Shown: positions 1 through 5,498, counted from the stretch's first letter. The stretch is DNA of 10,593 nucleotides from an uncultured Candidatus Saccharibacteria bacterium (GCA_946478995.1 CAMLDK010000025.1:1-10593), one strand, 5' to 3'. Notes: generated from the sequence alone by a model not told the origin. Program-made: numbers and translations.

Positions 1-299
1 CCGCATCAGTAAAAAATCCAATCAAAAACCCAGGGGACAGCCACTACGAATGGGCATTATTGAGCCACAGCATACTGGGCAGGCCTGAGACAGAAGATAT
101 TGCCGTGGGAGACCTAAGGGCCGTAGATAAAATCACGGTCGCTAACCATGCTGCCGGCGGCAATAGCTGGGCGATCAAGAAAGGTGAACTGCCTCGACCG
201 TCAGAAGACGCCGTAAAGCAGGCAAGGTCTGAATTTAGAAAAAGGAAACAAGCCGTTGTCCAGAAGCTGTTGGACGGGGTAGTGGTAGTAGGCGGTTGA
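1..299 (+). CDS. 3' end of an unrecognised protein (partial)
   Basis: The reading frame is open from the left edge (first whole codon at 3) to a TGA at 297-299, giving about 98 visible residues. A TTG at 60 could be read as a start, but the frame continues upstream without a stop, so an internal leucine is more likely and the gene begins outside the window. The visible part is soluble and mixed in charge. It ends in a helical, Lys/Arg-rich stretch (around SEFRKRKQAVVQKLLDG) followed by a short Val/Gly tail. I recognise no family motif. The stop codon overlaps the -35 element of the next promoter (296-301), so the following unit starts immediately. Confidence 0.6.
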   Translation, partial: ASVKNPIKNPGDSHYEWALLSHSILGRPETEDIAVGDLRAVDKITVANHAAGGNSWAIKKGELPRPSEDAVKQARSEFRKRKQAVVQKLLDGVVVVGG

Positions 300-324
300 C
301 GGCTTGAACCTTAAGTTATAGAAT
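296..324 (+). promoter_or_regulatory. Promoter of leader 1 (TTGACG - 17 bp - TAGAAT)
   Basis: The -35 TTGACG is at 296-301 and the -10 TAGAAT at 319-324, each 5/6 matches to sigma70 consensus with a 17-bp spacer. The -35 overlaps the stop codon of the upstream gene. The leader ATG at 333 lies 8 nt after the -10, and A333 is the first purine in the usual start zone. The transcript is therefore predicted to start on or within a few bases of the leader AUG. Confidence 0.6.
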
Positions 325-332
325 CTTGAGTT

Positions 333-383
333 ATGAGCAAACAGATAATTATCATCGAGATTATCCCTCTCGTTAGCGGGTAG
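333..383 (+). CDS. Leader peptide 1, isoleucine-rich (ILV attenuator)
   Basis: A 16-codon ORF, ATG 333 to TAG 381-383, translates to MSKQIIIIEIIPLVSG. Six of the 16 residues are Ile (four in a row, codons ATA ATT ATC ATC), plus one Leu and one Val. It lies between a good promoter and an intrinsic terminator, the arrangement of a ribosome-mediated transcription attenuator of the ilv/leu type. No Shine-Dalgarno sequence is visible; the AUG sits at or near the predicted 5' end, which suggests leaderless initiation. A ribosome stalled at the Ile codons would leave 376-386 free to form the antiterminator, whereas one reaching the stop would cover it. The peptide resembles leader 2: both begin M-S-Lys/Arg, share an I-I-P core and end in Gly before the stop. 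Expression is unproven. Confidence 0.75.
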   Translation: MSKQIIIIEIIPLVSG

Positions 384-415
384 CTTGTTAATTGCATTAA
401 GAAATAAGCTCCCGC
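376..415 (+). promoter_or_regulatory. Antiterminator of attenuator 1
   Basis: GCGGG (376-380) and AGCTT (382-386) are exactly complementary to CCCGC (411-415) and AAGCT (406-410). This gives ten base pairs broken only by the bulged T381, the first base of the leader stop codon. The pairing uses the whole 5' arm of the terminator (409-415), so the two structures exclude each other. A small hairpin CGAGA/TCTCG (356-360 with 368-372) lies over the Ile-Ile-Pro-Leu codons just upstream. Confidence 0.7.
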
Positions 416-432
416 AAAAAGCGGGAGTTTTT
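408..432 (+). terminator. Intrinsic terminator of attenuator 1
   Basis: The stem is CTCCCGC (409-415) with GCGGGAG (421-427), a perfect 7-bp GC-rich helix with an AAAAA loop and a T5 run at 428-432. It lies between the leader peptide and the 455 gene, so it acts as an attenuator rather than an end-of-operon terminator for that transcript. Confidence 0.85.
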
Positions 433-454
433 AATTCAGGAGTAATAAATAATC

Positions 455-964
455 ATGAATGGTCCGGAAACCCTAAAACCTCCACAAGGCGACCTTTGGC
501 CGGTTGATACTTCAGACCAAGCACCAAATGGTCCGTTTACTTTTCTAGCCGACCCGGTAGCCAACAGTGTCATCGGCCATATACATCCAGAAGAGGATGC
601 CCGAAGAGAAGAGCTGACCGGCGCGCTCAAACATGAATTTACCAGCAGCGATCCTGAATCTGATTATCATTACCGGCTGCTTATGGGACTGAAGCTTGTA
701 GGCTTTGACCTTAATCCAAAATATGAAAGTGATCCTGCCAACCAGCCGTTGCTGATAGTTGGGGAGGAAGAAACCTTCGATAGGGAGTTTTGGGCCGGAC
801 ATCGGGATTTTAGATTTATCAGAGGCGAAGACCTTATAAACTACCTGCTGGGCTTTGCTAATAAGAAACTTCTGGAAGAGGCCAATACCTTCCCGCGCGA
901 ATTTTCGGCGGGGTTTTCCGAATGGTATTCCAGGCTGGAGGCCGCGGTAAAAGTTGACAAATGA
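455..964 (+). CDS. Unknown 169-residue soluble protein under an Ile-rich attenuator
   Basis: ATG 455 to TGA 962-964. The start is supported by AGGAG at 438-442, with a rather long 12-nt spacing, directly after the attenuator terminator. The protein is acidic, has no signal peptide or membrane segment, and I recognise no family. Visible features are a Pro/Gly-rich N-terminus (residues 1-30), a GHIHPEED stretch near residue 41, a charged helical part with paired Tyr (YHYR near 71), and an aromatic-rich C-terminal half. The gene stands alone between two attenuators: leader 1 precedes it and the leader 2 promoter begins inside its last codons. Its position behind an isoleucine-sensing leader suggests a role in branched-chain amino acid supply or in the response to its shortage. 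That is an inference from context only. Confidence 0.75.
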   Translation: MNGPETLKPPQGDLWPVDTSDQAPNGPFTFLADPVANSVIGHIHPEEDARREELTGALKHEFTSSDPESDYHYRLLMGLKLVGFDLNPKYESDPANQPLLIVGEEETFDREFWAGHRDFRFIRGEDLINYLLGFANKKLLEEANTFPREFSAGFSEWYSRLEAAVKVDK

Positions 965-981
965 AGCGGCTAAGTTATAAA
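954..981 (+). promoter_or_regulatory. Promoter of leader 2 (TTGACA - 16 bp - TATAAA)
   Basis: A perfect -35 TTGACA at 954-959 lies inside the last codons of the 455 gene, with -10 TATAAA at 976-981 and a 16-bp spacer. The leader ATG at 991 is 9 nt downstream of the -10. The start would fall at about 988-991, leaving a 5' UTR of only 0-3 nt. An alternative -10, TAAAGT at 978-983, gives an 18-bp spacer and a 7-nt gap to the ATG. Confidence 0.65.
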
Positions 982-990
982 GTGTTGTCT

Positions 991-1047
991 ATGAGCAGAT
1001 CATTAGAACTCACTGTAATGGTGATTATCCCGGAGGAACGCGGGTAA
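991..1047 (+). CDS. Leader peptide 2, Leu/Val/Ile-rich (ilvA operon attenuator)
   Basis: An 18-codon ORF, ATG 991 to TAA 1045-1047, reads MSRSLELTVMVIIPEERG. Two Leu, two Val and two Ile plus one Thr are packed into residues 5-13. These are the products and the substrate of the pathway that the downstream threonine dehydratase feeds. ILV/Thr-rich leaders ahead of ilv operons are classical attenuators. There is no Shine-Dalgarno sequence, and the predicted transcript starts at or a few bases before the AUG. The DNA matches leader 1 around the I-I-P codons (GATTATCCC) and at the end (GCGGGTA then GCTT), which suggests either a duplication or a shared constraint. Translation is predicted only from sequence. 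Confidence 0.75.
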   Translation: MSRSLELTVMVIIPEERG

Positions 1048-1078
1048 GCTTAATATTTAAATGAAAATTAAGCCCCGC
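1040..1078 (+). promoter_or_regulatory. Antiterminator of attenuator 2
   Basis: GCGGG (1040-1044) and GCTTAA (1048-1053) are exactly complementary to CCCGC (1074-1078) and TTAAGC (1068-1073). That is eleven base pairs, with the leader stop codon TAA (1045-1047) as the only bulge. The structure sequesters the terminator 5' arm. CCCG (1029-1032, Ile-Pro codons) can pair with CGGG (1041-1044) as the competing 1:2 hairpin. Confidence 0.7.
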
Positions 1079-1094
1079 CCCAAGCGGGGTTTTT
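1072..1094 (+). terminator. Intrinsic terminator of attenuator 2
   Basis: CCCCGC (1073-1078) pairs with GCGGGG (1084-1089) around a CCCAA loop. A T5 run follows at 1090-1094, partly extending the stem. It lies 20 nt before the first structural gene of the ridA-ilvA operon. Confidence 0.85.
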
Positions 1095-1113
1095 AAATTA
1101 AGAGGAAAAAATT

Positions 1114-1395
1114 ATGGCAGGAAAAAGATACGCATACTACGACCAAGAAAAACGTGAAGGTACAAGTTGGGGTGAGCCAGACCGCCGGCAAGCCTTACTA
1201 AAGGTAGATGGAAGATTAAGACGCCTTTATGAAGATGGTTCGACAGCGGCTGGTATTCTTAGCCCCATAGTTGAAAAACAAGGTGTTGAGATAGGCAGTA
1301 TAGCTACGCAAGTTCAAATTATTGAAGATCCGGAAACGGATGATGCTGGCACAGCAGAAGCAGCAAATGCAAGCGAACAAAGAGAGGCAGCCTGA
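1114..1395 (+). CDS. Unknown 93-residue protein, first gene of the ridA-ilvA operon
   Basis: ATG 1114 to TGA 1393-1395, with AGAGGA at 1101-1106 as a well-placed ribosome binding site. The N-terminal part is basic and Tyr/Arg-rich (RYAYYDQEKR, then RRQALLKVDGRLRRLYEDGS at residues 24-43) and may form a small folded domain. Residues from about 70 on are an acidic Glu/Asp/Ala-rich tail that looks disordered. There are no membrane segments or cysteines, and I recognise no family. It is the first gene after attenuator 2 and ends 2 nt before ridA, so it should be co-transcribed and probably translationally coupled with ridA and ilvA. A regulatory or partner role for threonine dehydratase is possible but is only inferred from position. 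Confidence 0.75.
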   Translation: MAGKRYAYYDQEKREGTSWGEPDRRQALLKVDGRLRRLYEDGSTAAGILSPIVEKQGVEIGSIATQVQIIEDPETDDAGTAEAANASEQREAA

Positions 1396-1397
1396 AA

Positions 1398-1763
1398 ATG
1401 GAAACTTTTGGACCCTACAGTCCGATCACTCAGGCCGGAAATCACTACTACGTGTCGGGCCAGGTGGGAGTGGATCCAAATACTAAAAAGACAGCTTTGG
1501 GCGCAAGCAGCCAGACAAAACAGGTAATGAAAAATCTTGAAGTGGTATTAAAATCAAGGAATTTATCTTTGGCTAATTTAGTCAAAACGACCATTTATTT
1601 AAAAAACATCCGGGACTTTGAAGACGTAAATAAAGTCTATGAAAGTTTTTTTGACAAGAACTCGCCTAAGCCCTCCAGAGCTTGCGTAGAAGTAAGCAGT
1701 CTGCCCAACATAGCCGACAAACAGCTTTTGGTAGAGATAGAGGCGGTAGCTTACAAGGAATAA
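1398..1763 (+). CDS. ridA: RidA-family enamine/imine deaminase
   Basis: A 121-residue protein of the YjgF/YER057c/UK114 (RidA) family, which hydrolyses the reactive 2-aminoacrylate/2-iminobutanoate intermediates released by PLP enzymes, above all threonine/serine dehydratase. Family signatures are visible: GPYSPITQAG near the N-terminus, VSGQVGVDP (residues 19-27), and the conserved PSRACVEVSSLP block with the substrate-carboxylate Arg at 94. The terminal VEIEAVA block carries Glu115, equivalent to the conserved Glu of active members. Length is normal apart from an N-terminus a few residues shorter than usual. It starts 2 nt after the preceding gene (AGAGAGG at 1381-1387) and ends 2 nt before ilvA. 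Placement next to its cognate enzyme strongly supports function in isoleucine metabolism. Confidence 0.93.
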   Translation: METFGPYSPITQAGNHYYVSGQVGVDPNTKKTALGASSQTKQVMKNLEVVLKSRNLSLANLVKTTIYLKNIRDFEDVNKVYESFFDKNSPKPSRACVEVSSLPNIADKQLLVEIEAVAYKE

Positions 1764-1765
1764 TT

Positions 1766-3262
1766 ATGGAAACAAGCGTAAGACAAACATTGCTGGCTAA
1801 AGTTTACGACGTAGCAATCGAATCTCCTCTGGATTTCGCCAAAAAATCCAGCCGGCTTCTGAGCAATAATATTTACCTGAAGCGGGAAGACTTGCAGCCG
1901 GTTAATTCCTTCAAGCTGCGCGGCGCTTATAACAAGATTGCTAACCTCAGTGCTGACGAGAAAAAACGTGGAGTCATAGCCGTCAGCGCCGGCAATCACG
2001 CGCAGGGAGTAGCTCTTAGCGCACAAAAACTGAATCTTGAGGCAACGATAGTCATGCCGAAGACCACGCCGGATATAAAGGTCGAGGCCGTGAAAAGCTA
2101 TGGGTCAGAGGTCGTGCTTTTCGGCGATAACTACGACGAAGCATACGAGCATTGTACGCAGCTAGTCGTCGAGACCGGCAAAACATTCATCCACCCCTTC
2201 AACGATCCTTTCGTAATAGCAGGTCAGGGAACGATCGGCAGGGAAATAGTAGAGCAGCTTCCTGACGTGGAATATATCTTCATACCTGTCGGCGGCGGCG
2301 GTCTGATAGCCGGGATAGCACAGTATGTAAAAAACCTTAGCCCGAACGTACAAATTATCGGAGTCGAACCGGCCGATAGCAATGCCATGCAGCTCTCGCT
2401 TCGCCAGGATCAAGTCGTGGAACTGAGTGAAGTCGGCATATTTGCCGACGGAGTAGCCGTGAAAAAAGTCGGCGACCTAACCTTTGATATCGCTCAGAAT
2501 TTTGTGGACGAAGTCATAACGGTCAGCACCGACCAAATATGCGCGGCTATAAAGACCGTGTTTGAAGAAACCAGAAGCATAGTAGAGCCGGCCGGAGCTT
2601 TAGGCATGGCCGGAATCTACAAATATGCTGCCGGTAATGATTTAAAAGGCAAGAATTTAGTAGCCATAAATTCCGGAGCGAATATGAGCTTTGAGAAGCT
2701 GCAGTTCGTTTCGGAAAGAACGCTCGTCGGGTCAGGCAGGGAGGCTTTGTTTTCAGTTGAATTGCCGGAAAAGCCAGGTGCGCTTAAAAAATTCTGCTCG
2801 GAAATAATCCAAAACCACAATATAACCGAATTCAATTACCGGCTGTCATCCAGAGATGGAGCGAACATTTTCGTCGGGATCAGCCTTTCGGGACCTGAAG
2901 ACAAGAAAAGATTCATAAGTCTGATGAAAAATAAGAGCTACAACCATACAGACATGAGCGATGATGACATAGCCAAAGACCACATACGGCATATGATCGG
3001 CGGCAAAACCAACCTGGTAAAAAACGAAAAAATCTATGAAGTAATTTTCCCTGAGAGGCCGAACGCACTCAGCGATTTTTTAGAGAATCTAGCAAAAGTA
3101 AGCAATATAAGCTTATTCCACTACCGTGGTGTCGGGGCGGATGTAGGGAGAGTTTTAGTCGGGTTTGAAACAAACGATACGAATAGCTTAGAAAAAATAT
3201 TCAAAAAATCAAAAATGAACTTTATGCCGATAGAATCCGTGGCTACAAAAATATATCTTTGA
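1766..3262 (+). CDS. ilvA: Threonine dehydratase (biosynthetic, two ACT-like domains)
   Basis: A 498-residue PLP enzyme converting threonine to 2-oxobutanoate, the first committed step of isoleucine synthesis. The Schiff-base lysine is K50 in NSFKLRGAYNK, the substrate loop SAGNHAQG is at 74-81, and the phosphate-binding GGGGL is at 176-180. SGAN at 303-306 ends the catalytic domain. Residues about 324-395 and 421-495 form two ACT-like regulatory domains (each opening with a pattern like LPEKPGAL or FPERPNAL). The two-domain form, about the length of E. coli IlvA, marks the allosteric biosynthetic enzyme rather than the short catabolic TdcB. The ATG at 1766 is chosen because AAGGA (1755-1759) precedes it and the protein begins as expected; the frame is open further upstream, but that part lies inside ridA. 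No other ilv gene is in the window. Confidence 0.95.
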   Translation: METSVRQTLLAKVYDVAIESPLDFAKKSSRLLSNNIYLKREDLQPVNSFKLRGAYNKIANLSADEKKRGVIAVSAGNHAQGVALSAQKLNLEATIVMPKTTPDIKVEAVKSYGSEVVLFGDNYDEAYEHCTQLVVETGKTFIHPFNDPFVIAGQGTIGREIVEQLPDVEYIFIPVGGGGLIAGIAQYVKNLSPNVQIIGVEPADSNAMQLSLRQDQVVELSEVGIFADGVAVKKVGDLTFDIAQNFVDEVITVSTDQICAAIKTVFEETRSIVEPAGALGMAGIYKYAAGNDLKGKNLVAINSGANMSFEKLQFVSERTLVGSGREALFSVELPEKPGALKKFCSEIIQNHNITEFNYRLSSRDGANIFVGISLSGPEDKKRFISLMKNKSYNHTDMSDDDIAKDHIRHMIGGKTNLVKNEKIYEVIFPERPNALSDFLENLAKVSNISLFHYRGVGADVGRVLVGFETNDTNSLEKIFKKSKMNFMPIESVATKIYL

Positions 3263-3268
3263 CCATAT

Positions 3269-3279
3269 TACGGGCCGTA
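3269..3279 (+). repeat. Short inverted repeat after ilvA
   Basis: TACGG (3269-3273) and CCGTA (3275-3279) flank a single G, just after the ilvA stop and upstream of the leader 3 promoter. There is no T run, so it is not an intrinsic terminator. It could be an operator half-site pair or chance. Confidence 0.3.
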
Positions 3280-3284
3280 TCGCA

Positions 3285-3313
3285 TTGTCAGGCAATCTGA
3301 AAAGTGTTATATT
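3285..3313 (+). promoter_or_regulatory. Promoter of leader 3 (TTGTCA - 17 bp - TATATT)
   Basis: The -35 TTGTCA is at 3285-3290 and the -10 TATATT at 3308-3313, each 5/6 matches with an ideal 17-bp spacer. The leader ATG begins at 3320, 7 bases downstream of the -10, exactly where transcription should start. This predicts a leaderless message. Confidence 0.7.
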
Positions 3314-3319
3314 CCCCTC

Positions 3320-3409
3320 ATGCAACTAAGTAACAAGCAGCAATGGTTTAGCTATTATCCATTTAGCCCGCGGGCGATGGCTGCTTATTACTTGACTAAA
3401 AAATTTTAG
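3320..3409 (+). CDS. Leader peptide 3, aromatic-rich (DAHP synthase attenuator)
   Basis: A 29-codon ORF, ATG 3320 to TAG 3407-3409. Eight of 29 residues are aromatic: W9, F10, Y12, Y13, F15, Y23, Y24 and F29. The core reads QQWFSYYPFSPRAMAAYYL. This matches the end products of the pathway that the next gene, DAHP synthase, initiates, as expected for a ribosome-mediated attenuator sensing charged Trp, Phe and Tyr tRNAs together. No Shine-Dalgarno sequence is present, and the predicted transcription start is the A of the ATG. Stalling at codons 9-15 (3344-3364) would free 3371-3381 to form the antiterminator. The long length and mixed aromatic content are unlike the single-amino-acid runs of the pheA leader. 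Expression is predicted from sequence only. Confidence 0.75.
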   Translation: MQLSNKQQWFSYYPFSPRAMAAYYLTKKF

Positions 3410-3440
3410 CAAATAAGCCAAAAAGAAGCGCCGCCGCCCG
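3371..3440 (+). promoter_or_regulatory. Antiterminator of attenuator 3 with competing 1:2 hairpin
   Basis: Positions 3371-3381 (CGGGCGATGGC) pair with 3430-3440 (GCCGCCGCCCG) over eleven positions, with one A-C mismatch and one G-T wobble. This sequesters the terminator 5' arm. Competing upstream structures use the same segment: CCAT (3359-3362) with ATGG (3377-3380), GCC with GGC inside it, and AAGCAGC (3335-3341) with GCTGCTT (3380-3386). This is the three-way choice expected of an attenuator. Confidence 0.6.
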
Positions 3441-3461
3441 CACTTACGGAGCGGTTTTTTT
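3434..3461 (+). terminator. Intrinsic terminator of attenuator 3
   Basis: CCGCCCG (3434-3440) pairs with CGG and GCGG (3447-3449, 3451-3454) around a CACTTA loop with one bulged A. A T7 run follows at 3455-3461. It lies 23 nt before the DAHP synthase ATG. Confidence 0.8.
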
Positions 3462-3484
3462 ATTTTAAGGTTAAAGGAGAAGAA

Positions 3485-4609
3485 ATGAATACGCCAATTA
3501 GGCAAAAAGACGATATACTAATCTGTAGTACAGCCAATGTAAAATCATTATTAAGCAGAAGTATAAATATGCCAGATAATAAACTCATAAATACCCGGGT
3601 ATTAGACGTAATATCAATAAGCAGTCCGAACGAGGTTATAGCCGAACTGCCGCAGTCCGAGAAGTCTGAACAGACGGTCTTGGAATCCCGCAAAAAGATA
3701 ACCGATATAATTCATCAGAAAACCAAGCAGCTGCTAGTGGTCATTGGCCCATGTTCTATACATGACCCTAAAGCCGCTATCGAATATGCGAAGTGGTTGA
3801 AAGGCCAAAGGGAAAAGTATGGCCGGGACCTGGAAATAGTAATGCGTACATACCTTGAGAAACCAAGGACGACCGTAGGCTGGAAAGGCATTATCAACGA
3901 TCCGCATCTGGACGGATCGGCGCATATGGACGAAGGGGTAAGGATAGCCCGCAAGCTTCTGCATGACATCACTTCGCTTGGCGTACCGGTAGCCACAGAA
4001 CTCTTGGATATCCGGACGCCCCAATACGTAGCAGATCTGATTTCGTGGGGAGCTATCGGCGCCAGAACCATAGAAAGCCAGCTGCACAGAGAATTGGTTT
4101 CCGGCGTGTCATTCCCGGTCGGGTTGAAGAACGGTACTGCCGGCGGCGTACAGATAGCAATAGATGCCATGGATACCGCCGAGAACAAACACAATTTCAT
4201 AGGCATAGATATGGACGGGCATACGGCTATCATAAAGACCAGCGGCAACAAGGATACTTTCTTGATCTTAAGAGGCAGCAAACTGGGACCTAACTATTCC
4301 GCCGATGCCGTAGCTGATGTTATAGAACTCCTCAAGCGGGCCGGGCAGAGGACCGCCTTGATGATAGATTGCTCTCATGCGAACAGCGGCAAAGATTACC
4401 GCAAGCAGCCGGTGGTAGCTAAAGATGTAGCTTCGCAGATAGCCGCGGGTAACAGTGACATAATCGGCAACCTGGTAGAAGGCAGCCAGCCTATAGGCGA
4501 CGGAAAAGATCTCGAATATGGCAAGAGTATCACTGACGCCTGCGTGAACTTGGCGGACAGCGAAAAGATTCTTGCAAATCTGGCCGAAGCAGTCAGATCC
4601 AGGGGTTAG
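3485..4609 (+). CDS. aroG: DAHP synthase, class I (AroG/AroF type)
   Basis: 3-deoxy-D-arabino-heptulosonate-7-phosphate synthase condenses PEP and erythrose 4-phosphate, the first step of the shikimate pathway. The class I alpha signature is complete. GPCSIHD carries the metal-ligand Cys90, and MRTYLEKPRTTVGWKG carries the PEP-binding Arg/Lys. IGARTIESQLHREL and KNGTAGG follow. IDCSHANSGKD carries His298, then come Glu332 and Asp351 (YGKSITDAC). At 374 residues it is about 25 longer than E. coli AroG, because of an N-terminal extension before MPDNK. The ATG at 3485 has AAAGGAG at 3473-3479. A second ATG at 3569 would give a family-typical length but lacks a good ribosome binding site. The loop between Glu332 and the C-terminal motif is shorter than in AroG. 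The gene sits directly behind the aromatic leader peptide and is followed 7 nt later by a peptidase gene. The symbol could equally be aroF. Confidence 0.95.
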   Translation: MNTPIRQKDDILICSTANVKSLLSRSINMPDNKLINTRVLDVISISSPNEVIAELPQSEKSEQTVLESRKKITDIIHQKTKQLLVVIGPCSIHDPKAAIEYAKWLKGQREKYGRDLEIVMRTYLEKPRTTVGWKGIINDPHLDGSAHMDEGVRIARKLLHDITSLGVPVATELLDIRTPQYVADLISWGAIGARTIESQLHRELVSGVSFPVGLKNGTAGGVQIAIDAMDTAENKHNFIGIDMDGHTAIIKTSGNKDTFLILRGSKLGPNYSADAVADVIELLKRAGQRTALMIDCSHANSGKDYRKQPVVAKDVASQIAAGNSDIIGNLVEGSQPIGDGKDLEYGKSITDACVNLADSEKILANLAEAVRSRG

Positions 4610-4616
4610 ACGGTCC

Positions 4617-5498
4617 ATGGCAAAAGAGAATAAATCCGGCATTTCAAAAGACCAGTACACAATATCCGAGCATTTCATCAAAACAGACGACGGCTTGCAT
4701 AAGCTTTATGTCCAAAAATGGGGGAATCCCAAAGGCAAACCGATACTGTTCCTGCACGGCGGGCCGGGCGTAGGCTCGCGGGATAAGTTCAAAAATTTGT
4801 TCAATCCCGGAAAGCACATGGTAGTTTTTCTGGATCAACGCGGAGCGGGAAATAGCGAACCCTATGGCGGCCTTAAAGAGAACACTACTCCGAAGCTGGT
4901 AGAAGATATAGAACTCGTTCGGGAAAAGTTAGGCATAACCAAATGGCATGTACATGGGACTTCCTGGGGCTCTACCCTTGCTCTTTGCTACGCGATCAAG
5001 CATCAGGACAAAATCAAATCAATGATCATCGGCGGGATCTGGCTATGCACCAAGGACGAGATCGACTGGCTGGTAGAAGGACAATACCGGATGTTCTATC
5101 CCGACGCCTGGGAAAGGTTTAATAAGCTAAATCTTAGGAAAGGCGAGATAGACTTTTTTGCTTACAGCTCCGCTTTCATTCAATTTTACCGTCTGGACGA
5201 CCGTTATTATCCGCTTGACAGGGAAAAATACGATGACACGCCGCTTAAGATCGAGTTCGAATACTTTAAACACAATGTCTATTTGCCGAAAAATTATATA
5301 TTGGACAACGCGGATAAAATAAAAGTGCCGGTTAAGATCGTGCAGGGCCGGTACGATTTCGTCACCCCGCCCAAAGCTGCCTACGACCTGCACAAGAAAC
5401 TGCCGGACAGCGAAATTTTTTGGACGGTCGCCGGACACTCTACGAGCGACAGGGGCAACTACGATACGATCGTCGCCTTGCTGTCCCAGGTGTCATGA
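4617..5498 (+). CDS. pip: Proline iminopeptidase (alpha/beta hydrolase, S33)
   Basis: A 293-residue cytosolic serine peptidase that removes N-terminal proline from peptides. The S33 features are present: the oxyanion-hole HGGPG at 47-51, the DQRGAGNSEP block at 73-82, the nucleophile elbow GTSWGS with Ser116, the acid Asp247 in GRYDFVTP, and His274 in AGHS. Slightly short for the family (about 310). ATG 4617 is chosen 7 nt after the DAHP synthase stop, with CAGGGG at the end of that gene as a likely ribosome binding site. The upstream open frame only overlaps DAHP synthase. Coupling to an aromatic-starvation attenuator suggests a peptide-scavenging role that releases amino acids when they run short. 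Other alpha/beta hydrolase activities, such as a lactonase, cannot be excluded. Confidence 0.9.
   Translation: MAKENKSGISKDQYTISEHFIKTDDGLHKLYVQKWGNPKGKPILFLHGGPGVGSRDKFKNLFNPGKHMVVFLDQRGAGNSEPYGGLKENTTPKLVEDIELVREKLGITKWHVHGTSWGSTLALCYAIKHQDKIKSMIIGGIWLCTKDEIDWLVEGQYRMFYPDAWERFNKLNLRKGEIDFFAYSSAFIQFYRLDDRYYPLDREKYDDTPLKIEFEYFKHNVYLPKNYILDNADKIKVPVKIVQGRYDFVTPPKAAYDLHKKLPDSEIFWTVAGHSTSDRGNYDTIVALLSQVS

Noticed and set aside
60..299. A complete 79-residue gene starting with TTG at 60
   Set aside because: The frame stays open to the left edge of the window without a stop, so the TTG is more likely an internal Leu codon of a longer truncated gene.
300..1113. T-box riboswitches ahead of the 455 gene and the ridA-ilvA operon
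   Set aside because: Both regions have a terminator and antiterminator near amino acid genes, but the T-box consensus (TGGNACCGCG) and stem I features are missing. The leader ORFs rich in Ile/Leu/Val explain the arrangement better.
1682..1765. Upstream extension of ilvA by 28 residues
   Set aside because: The extra stretch lies inside ridA in another frame and reads as a shadow (RRSKQSAQHSRQ). ATG 1766 has a good ribosome binding site and the expected family start.
3715..4281. 188-residue ORF on the opposite strand of DAHP synthase
   Set aside because: It lies wholly inside a gene with all catalytic motifs intact and reads as a codon-shadow frame with no recognisable domain.
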